Source: an uncultured Gammaproteobacteria bacterium (lineage in GTDB: Bacteria > Pseudomonadota > Gammaproteobacteria > Steroidobacterales > Woeseiaceae). Taken from it: a stretch of 41,255 bases of DNA. The translations under genes and the position numbers were made by a program. Positions 15,965 through 24,863 of this stretch are shown piece after piece (position 1 is the first letter of the stretch; each line of letters starts with the position of its first letter). Location: the NCBI GenBank assembly GCA_937899415.1, contig CALBPI010000069.1, positions 68,280 to 109,534 of the forward strand, in the 5' to 3' direction. The notes below the pieces were generated by a model. That model was not told the origin of the DNA. It saw only the letters and a list, made by a program, of their open reading frames with translations, and made no database searches.

Positions 15965-17644
15965 ATGCCACGAGAACGCGCGCACGACACGGTCGACGGT
16001 CATATCCGCTTTTCGGGGGCGGTTGTTCCAGCGCTGCTCTTATTTGGCGCGGTCGTGCTCACTGCAGTGTCAGTGTGGAGTAGGCAGCATGCCGGTCTTG
16101 TACTGGCAAGCTGGCTGATACTCGTAGCGCTCGTCTTCCTGGAGATTCGCCTGAGATTGATCGCACGCGCTGGCAACACCGCGGGCACTCGAGACGGGCC
16201 ATCGAGGCTGCCCCATCTGTTCGGTTCCGGCGTCGTCGTTTGGCTACTTGCAACCGTATGTACGGGGCTGGCTTACCGGGTCCCGGCCACACAGCCCAAT
16301 GGCAAAGGGAGTCTTGCCGCAATGGCGGTGATTATGCTCCTGAGCGCGTTTGCGATCGCACTCGCTCATTACTATCAGCAAACGACCTCGACCCTGCTGA
16401 CTGAGCGTCATGCACTGGCGAGCTGGAGTCGACTTACATTCTGGATCGGCCTGGTCACCGCGCTTCTCTCTCTGCAGGCTTCGCTTGGCTTGGTACTTGC
16501 CGATCGACACCTCGTCCAATCGATGATGCTGCTCAGTGTCGTACCAGCGCTCGAGTGGCTGTTTCGGACACTCGCCGCCGAGGACGACAAGGTCTCTCTT
16601 GCAACGGACGTTCGAGTCGTCCGTGTGCTGTTCAATCGACTCAATCCAATCGCAAGCGCGCTGGATTGGATGCAGCAGCGCTTCGCAGTTGACCTGCGCA
16701 GCACATGGGCGCTTGCCGTGGTCCGACAGTCTCTGATTCCTGTGGCTTCGGGACTGCTTCTTTTGGCGTGGCTCACAACAGCCGTCGTGACCATCGACAC
16801 GTTCCAGGTTGGCCTGCAAGAGCGCTTCGGCAACCCCGTCTCGAGTCGCGCACTGCAACCTGGCATCCACATCAAGGCACCCTGGCCAATCGATCGAATT
16901 CACCGCGTCGAAACCTCTCGCGTCCGCAGCATGACGCTCGGATTCGCAGGCCCGAGAGTCGGCGCGTCGCTGTTGTGGACCAAACAGCACGCCGCTGAGG
17001 AGTACAACCTGCTGTTGGGTGACGGCCGCGATCTCGTCACCGTCAACGCGCTTCTGCACTTCGTGATCACCGATCCGTGGCAATGGCACTACGGCACACA
17101 AAATCCTGAATCGATGCTCCGTGTCGCCGCTGAGCAGGCGTTGCTCAGAAATACTGTCAGCCGATCGCTTAACGGCGTGCTGTCAGAACAAACGGCATCG
17201 CTGATCGCTGACATCGAGCGCGATATCAATGAACTTGTCGGCGAGTATGAGATCGGCGTCCGGATTGTCGGGCTCACCCTGCAGGGACTTCATCCACCCG
17301 TTCGGGTCGCGGCGGACTACCAGGCCGTCGTGAGCGCGCAGCACGAACGCGAGATCGCAATCCTCACCAGCCGCAGCTATGAAATTGAAACGCTGAATGA
17401 TGCGCGGTCTCGGGCGATCGCAGGCACGATCGACGCGGAAACCGCGTTCTGGCACAGAACGCAAACGGCCCGAGGTGCCTCTGACGCCTATCGTTTCCTT
17501 CAGAGCGTGTATGTGGACGCACCAGAAGCGACGGAGCTTCATCTCCGACTGCAAGCCATCGTTGACGTGCTGGAACATCGTCCGCTTCTGGTTATCGATG
17601 ACCGAATCGAGAAGGACGGAGGCGTCTTATGGTTCGAGAACTAA
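15965..17644 (+). CDS. SPFH/Band 7 protein with a polytopic N-terminus (HflK-like)
   Basis: 559 residues from the ATG at 15965. The first 280 residues hold about six hydrophobic helices, far more than the single anchor of classical HflK. The last helix (SGLLLLAWLTTAVVTI) leads straight into an SPFH/Band 7 domain, recognisable by TFQVGLQERFG, the LQPGIHIKAPWPIDRIHRV strand and the later ILTSRSYEIETLNDARSRAI coiled-coil region. SPFH proteins form large ring or cage assemblies; HflK/HflC modulate the FtsH protease in E. coli. It overlaps the next SPFH gene by 16 bases, so the two are translationally linked. The polytopic fusion may join the cage to another membrane partner. SPFH membership is clear; the exact function is inferred. 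Confidence 0.88.
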   Translation: MPRERAHDTVDGHIRFSGAVVPALLLFGAVVLTAVSVWSRQHAGLVLASWLILVALVFLEIRLRLIARAGNTAGTRDGPSRLPHLFGSGVVVWLLATVCTGLAYRVPATQPNGKGSLAAMAVIMLLSAFAIALAHYYQQTTSTLLTERHALASWSRLTFWIGLVTALLSLQASLGLVLADRHLVQSMMLLSVVPALEWLFRTLAAEDDKVSLATDVRVVRVLFNRLNPIASALDWMQQRFAVDLRSTWALAVVRQSLIPVASGLLLLAWLTTAVVTIDTFQVGLQERFGNPVSSRALQPGIHIKAPWPIDRIHRVETSRVRSMTLGFAGPRVGASLLWTKQHAAEEYNLLLGDGRDLVTVNALLHFVITDPWQWHYGTQNPESMLRVAAEQALLRNTVSRSLNGVLSEQTASLIADIERDINELVGEYEIGVRIVGLTLQGLHPPVRVAADYQAVVSAQHEREIAILTSRSYEIETLNDARSRAIAGTIDAETAFWHRTQTARGASDAYRFLQSVYVDAPEATELHLRLQAIVDVLEHRPLLVIDDRIEKDGGVLWFEN

Positions 17645-18678
17645 CCCCAAGCCCACAACGAGAAGAAGGGCGTTCTTCAGCGGGCGCCACGACAGTCAAC
17701 GCGATTGCGCGCTATGCCGCGGGCTTTCTCTGCGTCTCCGCACTATTGCTGTTCTCGATTTGTTTTTCTCTTCGTGAGGGCCGACAGGGCGTTGTTCTTC
17801 GATTCGGAGAGCCCGTGCGGATCGTCGATCGCGCAGGACTGCACTTCAAGGCGCCCTGGCCGGTTGAGCGGGTCATGGAAGTCGATGGCAGGAAGCGATC
17901 GGTATCTACACCGCAGACAGAGCTTCTGACCAGAGACAAGAAGAACATCGTTCTGATGACCGGAGGTGCGTGGCGACCCAGTGATCCGGTTCTGTTCTAT
18001 CGGGCTCTGGGCTCTATCGAGAGTGCTGACGAGAAACTCGTTGGATTGGTGATCAACGCCAAGATCGCCGTGTTCGGTCGCTACGACCTCTCGGCGCTCG
18101 TATCGACGGATCCCGATACGCTGCAAGTCGAACGCGTAGAACAGGACGTGCTGGCCGAAGTCAATCGCGTCGCGAAAAGTCAGTATGGCGTCGAAGTCAC
18201 GCATATCGGCTTCCAGCGAGTCTCGCTTCCGGAGCGCAACGTGATCTATGTGCTCGAACAGATGCGCGCGGAGCGACGACAGTTTGCTGCCCGTTTTCGC
18301 GCAGACGGGGAACTCCGGGCGGCGACGATAAGGAGCGAAGCAGATCTGGAGGCGGCGAAGCTCGTTGCCGAGGCCGAGGAGGCCGCTGCGCGCACAATTG
18401 GGCGGGCGGACGCGGAAGCCGCCAGCATCTATGCCGAGGCGCATGCCAAGGATCCGCAGTTCTATCACTTCGTTCGATCACTGGAGACTCTGCGCCAGTC
18501 TCTTGGGGCGATGTCTGTCGTGACCCTGCGAACCGACGCCGAACCGTTTCACCTGCTGGTTGATACGGCATCGATTGATGCCGAATCGCCCGGCGCGAAA
18601 CCCGCACGCGAGGCGACAGACGGTGATACAGCGCTAGCAGCACACCAGCAGTCAGACCAGGCCGGGAACAACCGGTGA
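17629..18678 (+). CDS. SPFH/Band 7 protein (HflC-like)
   Basis: 349 residues; ATG within the end of the preceding gene, with GGAGG 6 bases upstream. One N-terminal membrane helix (about 25-47), then the SPFH domain: GRQGVVLRFGEPVRIVDRAG, HFKAPWPVERV, and RVSLPERNVIYVLEQMRAER close to the canonical HflC RM--ER segment. A long alanine/glutamate-rich coiled coil follows (about 215-270, EAAKLVAEAEEAAARTIG), then FYHFVRSLETLR, which corresponds to the HflC C-terminal FY-F-RSL-AY region. It overlaps the next SPFH gene by a GTGA junction. Likely a partner in a mixed SPFH ring with the proteins encoded on both sides. Confidence 0.92.
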   Translation: MVRELTPSPQREEGRSSAGATTVNAIARYAAGFLCVSALLLFSICFSLREGRQGVVLRFGEPVRIVDRAGLHFKAPWPVERVMEVDGRKRSVSTPQTELLTRDKKNIVLMTGGAWRPSDPVLFYRALGSIESADEKLVGLVINAKIAVFGRYDLSALVSTDPDTLQVERVEQDVLAEVNRVAKSQYGVEVTHIGFQRVSLPERNVIYVLEQMRAERRQFAARFRADGELRAATIRSEADLEAAKLVAEAEEAAARTIGRADAEAASIYAEAHAKDPQFYHFVRSLETLRQSLGAMSVVTLRTDAEPFHLLVDTASIDAESPGAKPAREATDGDTALAAHQQSDQAGNNR

Positions 18679-19883
18679 TCAGGTCGCCTCGACGTGGAGG
18701 CCTGGAGCCCGGCGCGCGGCGCTCGCCAGCCTCAAGTGAAGCCTGGGACTTCCTCGCACCGGCCATGGGCATCGCGGCTCGCGGATGGCAGCGAGCGCCC
18801 TTCATTATGCTGCTTCTTTGCCTTGCCTACGCATGTTCCGGGCTGACGTTTATCGGCGCCGACCAAGCCGGCCTTGTGTTGCGATTTGGAGCCGTGACAC
18901 GCAGCGACGGAGCACCAATCGTGCACCCTCCGGGCCTGTTGTTTGCGCTTCCGCGGCCCTTCGACGAAGTCATTAAGGTCGATGTCGACCGCGTCAGCAC
19001 GATCGCCATCGATGAACTCGCACCGCCCAGCTGGCGACGAGATCCGGGCAGCGAATCCGACGACACGCAGAACCAGGAGCCAGGATCGATCGACCCCGAG
19101 CGCCATGGTTATGTGCTGACCGGTGACAGGAACATCCTGCACACACAGGTCATCGTTCGATACCAGATCGGTAGTCCGGTCGACTACAGCCTGCTCGCAG
19201 TGGATCGCACCGAGTTCATCCGCACTTCGTTGCTGGAGAGCACGATCCGCGTTGCTGGGCAGACGCGTCTGGATGACTTGTTGGGAGGCCAGCGAGATCT
19301 GTTCTCGCGAGCCGTGGCTGCGGACGCCCAGCAGAGACTGGATCGCATTGGCGTCGGACTGGACGTCATCAGCGTCGAGTTTGAGAACCTCTCACCCCCG
19401 GAGCAGGTGTCGGCAGACTTCGACGCCGTGCAAAGTGCCTTCATCGAATCGGAGACTCGAGTCCGAGACGCACAAGCCTATGCGGCGAGTGTTGTTCCCG
19501 GGGCCCGCGCAGAGGCCGCGCAGACCATTGCCGACGCGGAAGCTCAGGCACACGCGACGCTCGCGACGGCCCGCGCCGACAAAGCCGCTTTTTCGGCACT
19601 GCTTCACTCGTACCAAGCGCATCCCGATGTCGTGCTGCAACGCCTGTATCGAGAGGGGATCGAGAAGGCACTCGCATCGGTTGCGCGTCTGAATTTCGTA
19701 CCTGCTCCGGTCACGACGGGTTACGCGGGAACCCGGTTTTCGATTTCGCTGCGCGAAGCAAATAACCCGCTCAGCGCTGACCCACAGCCAAGGCTTCCAT
19801 CGGTCACACCCGATCTACGGCCAGCCTCGGATGCACCGCCGCCTGGGGAGTACCTGAAACTCGGTCGAGAAGCAGCGCGTTGA
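18675..19883 (+). CDS. SPFH/Band 7 protein (HflK-like, third in the operon)
   Basis: 402 residues from the GTG at 18675, which overlaps the HflC-like stop as GTGA. One membrane helix (about 42-60, FIMLLLCLAYACSGL) is followed by an SPFH domain: GADQAGLVLRFGAV, HPPGLLFALPRPFDEVIKV, LTGDRNILHTQVIVRYQI, as in HflK. The EFENLSPPEQVSADFDAVQS segment corresponds to the HflK LQ--PPE-V--AF region, and an alanine-rich coiled coil (ARAEAAQTIADAEAQAHA) follows. The C-terminal 60 residues are proline-rich. Its TGA stop overlaps the next gene's TTG. Three different SPFH genes in a row, where HflK/HflC systems have two, is unusual. Confidence 0.92.
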   Translation: MIRSPRRGGLEPGARRSPASSEAWDFLAPAMGIAARGWQRAPFIMLLLCLAYACSGLTFIGADQAGLVLRFGAVTRSDGAPIVHPPGLLFALPRPFDEVIKVDVDRVSTIAIDELAPPSWRRDPGSESDDTQNQEPGSIDPERHGYVLTGDRNILHTQVIVRYQIGSPVDYSLLAVDRTEFIRTSLLESTIRVAGQTRLDDLLGGQRDLFSRAVAADAQQRLDRIGVGLDVISVEFENLSPPEQVSADFDAVQSAFIESETRVRDAQAYAASVVPGARAEAAQTIADAEAQAHATLATARADKAAFSALLHSYQAHPDVVLQRLYREGIEKALASVARLNFVPAPVTTGYAGTRFSISLREANNPLSADPQPRLPSVTPDLRPASDAPPPGEYLKLGREAAR

Positions 19884-21904
19884 AGAAGGTCGGCGATTCG
19901 ACGATGCAGCATCTCAGCCCCTTCGGAGAGGCTTCCGAACGTGGCTCGCGGATTCGCGCCACCGCGTTGAGCGAACATGAGAAGGGAACGATCGCACATC
20001 GTCTACACATCAACATGCTGGGCGCCGGCCTGTTGCTTGTCGGACTGATCGTCGAATGGGTGTCTGTCAATCAGACTGAAGTCTCGCAGTTGATTCAGGC
20101 GGCTGCCGCACTCGTCGTCAGCGTTGGGCTTTTCGGAAAGGCGATAAGAGGGTTTCTGGCGAATCCGACGCGAGACTTCACGGAGCAACTGGTTGCACTC
20201 GCGATTCTGGCTGCCATGGCGGCGGGCGACTTCGTCTCAGCGGCACTGGTGCCGCTGCTATTGGATATCGGCCATCTGTTTGAAGAGCGCAGTGCTCTCG
20301 GCGCGCAGACCGCAATCAGCCGCCTTCGATCGCTGTGCACACGACAGGCGACCGTGATCGTCGATGGCAAGGAACACACCGTTTCATCGGAAGCGCTGGC
20401 GCGAGGATCGACTGTGATTGTCAGACCCGGGGAGATCATTCCCGCTGACGGCAAGGTGATCTCGGGCCACGCAAGCCTCGATCAAAGCCCGGTGACCGGC
20501 GAGTCAGACCCCAACGATGTGAAGCCCGGAGACGCGGTGTACACGGGCACGATCAATCTCGATGGAGTCTTGCATGTCGAAGTAGAGCGCACCGGACCCG
20601 ATACCGTTCTTGGTGAAGTGATCCGGATTCTCCGGGAAGTCGAGGAGGCCAAGCTTCCTGTGGTTCGCCTGCTCGAGCGGGGTGCGTCACTGTACCTACC
20701 TATCGTGATTTCGTTAGCCGCCGTTGTGTTGCTGACGACCGGAGAACTGAGCCGATTCGTCACGGTGCTTGTCGTAGCCTGCCCCTGCGCGCTGGTACTG
20801 GCCGCCCCTGCTGCGCTGGTTGCCGCGATGTCAGCGGCCACCGGGCAGTCAGTTCTCATCAAGAACGCTGCGTTCCTGGAACGGATCTCCAGTGTTGATA
20901 CGCTGATTCTCGATAAGACCGGGACGATCACCCACGGTCGCCAGTCATTCGATGCGCTCACGACGGTGGGCGGTTTCGGATCGACAGACGCGCTGCGTCT
21001 TGCAGCGGCCGTCGCGCAGGGCTCCCGACATCCGGCGTCCCTTGCGATTGCCAACGAAGCGTCGCGCCAGGCTCTGGATATCCCGCAAGCGCATGCATAC
21101 CAGGAATACTCGGGCCGCGGTGTTGAAGCGACCATCAACGACGTGGTCGTACGAATTGGTCGCGCGTCCTGGCTTCGCGAGTGCGGCGTTGAGGGAATCA
21201 TCGACAACGGTACAGCGGGCGCCTGGATCGCGCAGGGCGATACTGCAGTCGGATTCGTGTCGCTGTTTGATCGCGCCCGACATGAGACTGAACAGGTGAT
21301 CAGCGATCTACGCGCCCTCGGATTCAGCAGGATCGTGCTGTTGACCGGTGACAAGGAAACCGCGGCGCAGCGTATCGCGGACCAACTTGGGCTCGACAAG
21401 GTTGTTGCCGAAGTCTTGCCTGCAGAGAAGCTCGCAGAGGTTCGTCGCGAACAGCAGTGCGGTCGAACGGTCTTGATGGTCGGAGACGGTGTCAACGATG
21501 CGCTGGCGCTTTCTGCCGCCGATGTCGGCATCGCCGTCGGCGGCAGAATCAACGACGTTGCCTTGGGCGGTGCCGACGTTGCCATCCTATCCGATGATCT
21601 GACACGGCTGCCGTTTGCGGTGCGGCTAGCCGATCGGACACGGCGCATTATCTTCGGGAATGTTGTTGGCGGTGTAGCGCTCTCCGCAGGTTTGCTGGCG
21701 CTGGCGTCGTTGGGCGTCATCAATCCGCTCGCAGGCGCGCTGCTGCACAACGCAGGCGCCATCTTCGTCGTTCTCAACAGCGCCAGGCTACTCGACGGAC
21801 GTCAGGTACATGACACGGCGGCCGAAACAGGCGACGGGAAGATATCGCGCGCCGCCGAGCCGAAACAACGCGACGAAGATCTGCCTGACCTTGCACGCCA
21901 CTAG
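19880..21904 (+). CDS. P1B-type heavy-metal-translocating P-type ATPase without HMA domain
   Basis: 674 residues from the TTG at 19880 (overlaps the SPFH stop); an ATG at 19904 would give 666. All catalytic motifs are present: TGES (actuator, 206-209), CPC in the metal-binding helix (301-303), DKTGT with phosphorylated Asp345 (345-349), HP (384-385), TGDKETAA (489-496) and GDGVND (535-540). The N-terminal metal-binding HMA domain common in CopA/ZntA is missing. In the last helices the residues that define specificity are atypical: LLHNAGAIFVVLNSARLL has His-Asn where ZntA has a DxG and CopA has the serine pair. The transported ion therefore cannot be assigned. The link to three SPFH proteins suggests the pump works inside an SPFH-organised membrane complex (inference). 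Confidence 0.94.
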   Translation: MKKVGDSTMQHLSPFGEASERGSRIRATALSEHEKGTIAHRLHINMLGAGLLLVGLIVEWVSVNQTEVSQLIQAAAALVVSVGLFGKAIRGFLANPTRDFTEQLVALAILAAMAAGDFVSAALVPLLLDIGHLFEERSALGAQTAISRLRSLCTRQATVIVDGKEHTVSSEALARGSTVIVRPGEIIPADGKVISGHASLDQSPVTGESDPNDVKPGDAVYTGTINLDGVLHVEVERTGPDTVLGEVIRILREVEEAKLPVVRLLERGASLYLPIVISLAAVVLLTTGELSRFVTVLVVACPCALVLAAPAALVAAMSAATGQSVLIKNAAFLERISSVDTLILDKTGTITHGRQSFDALTTVGGFGSTDALRLAAAVAQGSRHPASLAIANEASRQALDIPQAHAYQEYSGRGVEATINDVVVRIGRASWLRECGVEGIIDNGTAGAWIAQGDTAVGFVSLFDRARHETEQVISDLRALGFSRIVLLTGDKETAAQRIADQLGLDKVVAEVLPAEKLAEVRREQQCGRTVLMVGDGVNDALALSAADVGIAVGGRINDVALGGADVAILSDDLTRLPFAVRLADRTRRIIFGNVVGGVALSAGLLALASLGVINPLAGALLHNAGAIFVVLNSARLLDGRQVHDTAAETGDGKISRAAEPKQRDEDLPDLARH

Positions 21905-21924
21905 CCAGATTTGAGGAAGACAAG

Positions 21925-22608
21925 ATGCCCCAAGGCTCCGCTATGAGAACGTCGACACACATCGCCACCTTGTTGCTGTTGGTTATCAGCAGCCACTGCT
22001 TTGGCCAGGTGGTTACACCGGAACCTCCGGAAACACCGGTTACCGAGATCGACGACATCACCGTTGAGCTGGTCTACCTCGGCGTCTCCCAACCGCTCAC
22101 CGAAAAGCTGACCACCCAAGCTTACGCAGCTTACGCCTATGACGATGAACTCGGTCTCGCCATCGCAGACCTCGGTCGCGCCATCAACAAGGGCGTTCAG
22201 GTCGGAGGCAGATACGTCTTTTTCGGTTCAAGTGGCAATAGTGATCAACACTCGTTTTGGGCCTACCTGAACGCTGAGAAGTATCTGACATCGTCCTGGC
22301 GAATCGACACCCGGCAGGTCATTGAGTACCGATTCGATACGTCTGGTGTAGCCGAGCGTACCCGCTACCGCCCCCGCTTCCGCGTCAGCTACCTCGGGCA
22401 GGCTGGCGGTCGCCAATACCAGGTGTACACGTCCGTAGAGCCGATATTCAATTTGACCACCGACGACGATGACCAGATCAGCTGGGCCGCCGGCGGGTTC
22501 CTGAGGATCAGCAAGAGTGCGCAGTTCAATCTGTTCTATCAGTTCACCGAAACCGATCGCGGCCCCGATTTTCATTTCCCCGGGATCGGCGTGCTGTTTT
22601 CCTATTGA
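21925..22608 (+). CDS. Exported beta-barrel-like protein
   Basis: 227 residues; ATG with GAGGAAG upstream (a second ATG at 21943 is possible). A signal peptide is visible after a short polar start (about 7-28, ending CFG-Q). The body consists of alternating hydrophobic/polar strands rich in Tyr, Phe and Arg, such as WRIDTRQVIEYRF, RYRPRFRVSYL, QYQVYTSVEPIF and FNLFYQFTE, ending in FSY. A terminal aromatic residue is typical of outer-membrane beta-barrels. The arrangement resembles the DUF2490-type group, but this is a pattern judgement. It lies 20 bases after the P-ATPase gene. It could be the outer-membrane component of the same system. Confidence 0.75.
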   Translation: MPQGSAMRTSTHIATLLLLVISSHCFGQVVTPEPPETPVTEIDDITVELVYLGVSQPLTEKLTTQAYAAYAYDDELGLAIADLGRAINKGVQVGGRYVFFGSSGNSDQHSFWAYLNAEKYLTSSWRIDTRQVIEYRFDTSGVAERTRYRPRFRVSYLGQAGGRQYQVYTSVEPIFNLTTDDDDQISWAAGGFLRISKSAQFNLFYQFTETDRGPDFHFPGIGVLFSY

Positions 22609-22626
22609 CGACAAGGTGGTTCTCAA

Positions 22627-23493
22627 GTGTCCAGTGATCTAGATAAATGGACTGTCGTTACCGGTTCGACGGGTGGCATTGGCAGCGAAGTGACGTCCAT
22701 TCTGGCGAGCCGCGGCCATCATCTGGTTCTTGTCAATCGATCCGGGCGCAGCGGTCAGGCGCAACGGGTATATCTGCTGGGTAGGCACCCCGAGTTAAAT
22801 GTTGAGGTCGTCACCGCGGACTTCATAGACACGGATTCGATTCGCGCAGCAATCGACGTGTTGTGCGCGTTGCCCGGGCCCATTGGTGCGCTGTACAACA
22901 TCGCCGGCGTACTCAACGCGGAACGGATTCTCAGCAAGCAAGGGTTCGAGTCCAACTTCGCTGTGAATACGTTGGCGCCCTACCAGCTTATGAAGGGGCT
23001 GCGGCGCAAGATGACGCCACCGCCCGGCTCCGGTGAGTCGATGATCGTAAACTTCTCATCCAGCGCAATTTTCAGGCAGCGGTCTCTAGAGGTTTCCAGG
23101 CTCACGCATCCCAGCGAGGTGACGGGATTGATGGGGACCTATGCGCAATCGAAGCTGGCGCTGTCCGTACTTTCCGTCGCCCTGGCGCAAGAACTGAGTT
23201 CAGACCGGATACTCATTCGCGCGATTGATCCGGGTGCCACAAAGACGGCAATGACGACCAACAATGCGGCCATGCCCAGAGCACTCCAGCGGCTGGCGCC
23301 CCTGTTTTTCGGCGACCCGGCCAAGAACGCACGTAAGGTCGTCGAAAGCGCGATGCCGTCGGCGTTTGGCAGCGGTACGGGCCTCGTCATCTCGCGAGGC
23401 CGAAGGAAAAACCTACCGAAAGCGACGGTACATCAAGAGCAATGGCGGCAACTGATCGCGGTACTCGACAACGCACTCGAACAGAGCGACTGA
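22627..23493 (+). CDS. Short-chain dehydrogenase/reductase (SDR)
   Basis: 288 residues from a GTG with a weak AAGGTGG site; 18 bases after the beta-barrel gene. Rossmann-fold NAD(P)-binding motif TGSTGGIG near residue 12, the NxAG-equivalent YNIAGVLN, the catalytic serine in IVNFSSSA, and the catalytic YxxxK as YAQSK. The form resembles the retinol-dehydrogenase-like SDR subgroup, which usually acts on lipid, retinoid-like or steroid alcohols/ketones. Substrate unknown. It is the last gene of the SPFH operon and may be a passenger or may modify a lipid relevant to the complex (inference). Confidence 0.9.
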   Translation: MSSDLDKWTVVTGSTGGIGSEVTSILASRGHHLVLVNRSGRSGQAQRVYLLGRHPELNVEVVTADFIDTDSIRAAIDVLCALPGPIGALYNIAGVLNAERILSKQGFESNFAVNTLAPYQLMKGLRRKMTPPPGSGESMIVNFSSSAIFRQRSLEVSRLTHPSEVTGLMGTYAQSKLALSVLSVALAQELSSDRILIRAIDPGATKTAMTTNNAAMPRALQRLAPLFFGDPAKNARKVVESAMPSAFGSGTGLVISRGRRKNLPKATVHQEQWRQLIAVLDNALEQSD

Positions 23494-23612
23494 CACTCCG
23501 CCTCGCGGTGGTGGCTACCAGACGGCGAAGCAAAGGCCAGTGCAAGGATTGCCGGAGTAAAGCGCTAACCGCTGCATGCGACGAGCGCTGTCGACCTGAC
23601 TGGGCTCTCGGC

Positions 23613-24083
23613 TCAGCGCTTCAGTGAGTTGATAGCCGTTCGCCGTCGTGAGGATGCGGACTCCAGCAGCTGCCTGAACGCAGAGCGAGCTCGACCGCTC
23701 AAGACACCTCGCGACTCGACCTCCAGTGAATCCATGAGGTCATCAAGTTCATCGTTCAAATCGTCTGCATCGCGACGCGTCAGCCGAAACGACGGCGGCA
23801 GCTCGTAGTCCACATCGACGCCAAAACGTCGCAGCACGCCACGCTGTTGCGAGAGGTTTTCGGTGAGGAGGCGCTCCAAAGCCAGGGCGTCGTCCTTGTC
23901 GATCGTGACTTTGGCGCGAAGCGAGTACATGACATCGGTCGCGGTGGGCAGAAAACTGGAACGGTAACCGCGACCCCGATTGGGCGGCGGGGGTCGTGGC
24001 ACCTGCGCCCGCGCAGTAGACGCAAAGACGCTCAATGCCAGGCTGCTCGCAAAATGCGAGATGGCGGTCCGACGGTTCATCAT
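23613..24083 (-). CDS. Small exported hypothetical protein with possible Tat signal
   Basis: 156 residues from the ATG at 24083, chosen because GGAGG lies 7 bases upstream. The N-terminus MMNRRTAISHFASSL has a twin arginine followed by a hydrophobic stretch and an ARA-Q cleavage site, so export by Tat (or Sec) is likely. The mature part is proline/arginine-rich at first (PRPPPPNRGRG), then helical and charged, with an acidic patch (DADDLNDELDDLMDSLEVE) and a basic tail. No family recognised. It converges on the SDR gene and stands alone. Confidence 0.7.
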   Translation of the reverse strand: MMNRRTAISHFASSLALSVFASTARAQVPRPPPPNRGRGYRSSFLPTATDVMYSLRAKVTIDKDDALALERLLTENLSQQRGVLRRFGVDVDYELPPSFRLTRRDADDLNDELDDLMDSLEVESRGVLSGRARSAFRQLLESASSRRRTAINSLKR

Positions 24084-24165
24084 TGGCACTCCTCCAGCCG
24101 TCCTTACAAGGAAACGTATGCGCGTCGAACCAACTCGACTCATTCGACAAAAGCCCCATGATCAT

Positions 24166-24203
24166 AGCGGGAGTTCCAGATACGGTTAAGGACAATTCCC
24201 GCT
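24166..24203. promoter_or_regulatory. Imperfect inverted repeat upstream of the exported hypothetical protein
   Basis: AGCGGGAGTT (24166-24175) and AATTCCCGCT (24194-24203) pair at 9 of 10 positions across 18 bases. It lies in the gap between 24083 and the Xre remnant. It could be an operator or a hairpin. Nothing else stands out between 24084 and 24339. Confidence 0.25.
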
Positions 24204-24339
24204 CGTATTGAATCGACAGCGCGCGCCCAGGGGTAACGCCTCTGTGGGCTTGCAGATCCGCTCGTAGGCTCCGGCGCTTCTGGCTCAGTTGGACGTAGCG
24301 GTATTGTTCCATTTCGTAGCAACCGCGGTGTGGACGGGA

Positions 24340-24560
24340 TTGATGTTGGCGCGATTTGTCCGCAAGAGCGAAGTGGATCCTAAGCGTTCACTGATCTGCA
24401 CCCAAAGGGCAACATTCGTTGGGTTTACTAAAAAGGCGTACGTTGGCGATTGTTCTGCTATCGACGAATTGGAACGAGACCTCTATACGATGAAAAAGAT
24501 CAGCAGGGGATGTAGGGAGTTGCCACTTTGGGTGCGGCTTGTGCCTTCTCACCTATTTGT
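24340..24560 (+). pseudogene. Decayed copy of the Xre-HTH membrane protein gene
   Basis: The frame through this stretch contains LERDLYTMKKISRG then RELPLWVRLV, which line up with LERELYAMDKTTED and KELPLWVRLV of the intact gene at 30533-31051. Upstream, SLICTQRA may be the remains of SLRTIQRV in the helix-turn-helix. DNA identity is high over about 24465-24545 and fades on both sides. The start and the two membrane helices are lost. The limits are approximate. This is one of two remnants of this family in the window. Confidence 0.6.
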
Positions 24561-24863
24561 CAGTCGCATTCTTCGACAATATGACAAAAAACTTCGAGAC
24601 GATTGTCAGCTCGGCAATCACACGGACACGATCGAGTGTCATGTTAAAACTCGACGGGCAAGCTGCACCTTTTGGTGAACATCTGGTTACAAGCCCAGCT
24701 GCGCGCGGACTGGTGCTCATACGTCGCCAGATATCCTGACAAAGCCCGGTCTCCGCCATGCGGGTCTCCCAGGCAGAAGGCAGCTGCTCAACGCTGGATG
24801 TCGAATCCAGATTGTCGCTGTGTCGAGGTTGGTATCGCGTGGTGGTTACGAACGCTGCATGTC
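24561..24863. other. About 300 bases with no recognisable gene
   Basis: Between the Xre remnant and the hydrolase gene I see no convincing coding frame, RNA or repeat. The composition is less GC-rich than the flanking genes, in keeping with decaying sequence. Confidence 0.4.

Noticed and set aside
20482-21777. 431-codon minus-strand frame opposite the P-type ATPase
   Set aside because: Serine/alanine/threonine-rich shadow of a gene with every catalytic motif present on the other strand.
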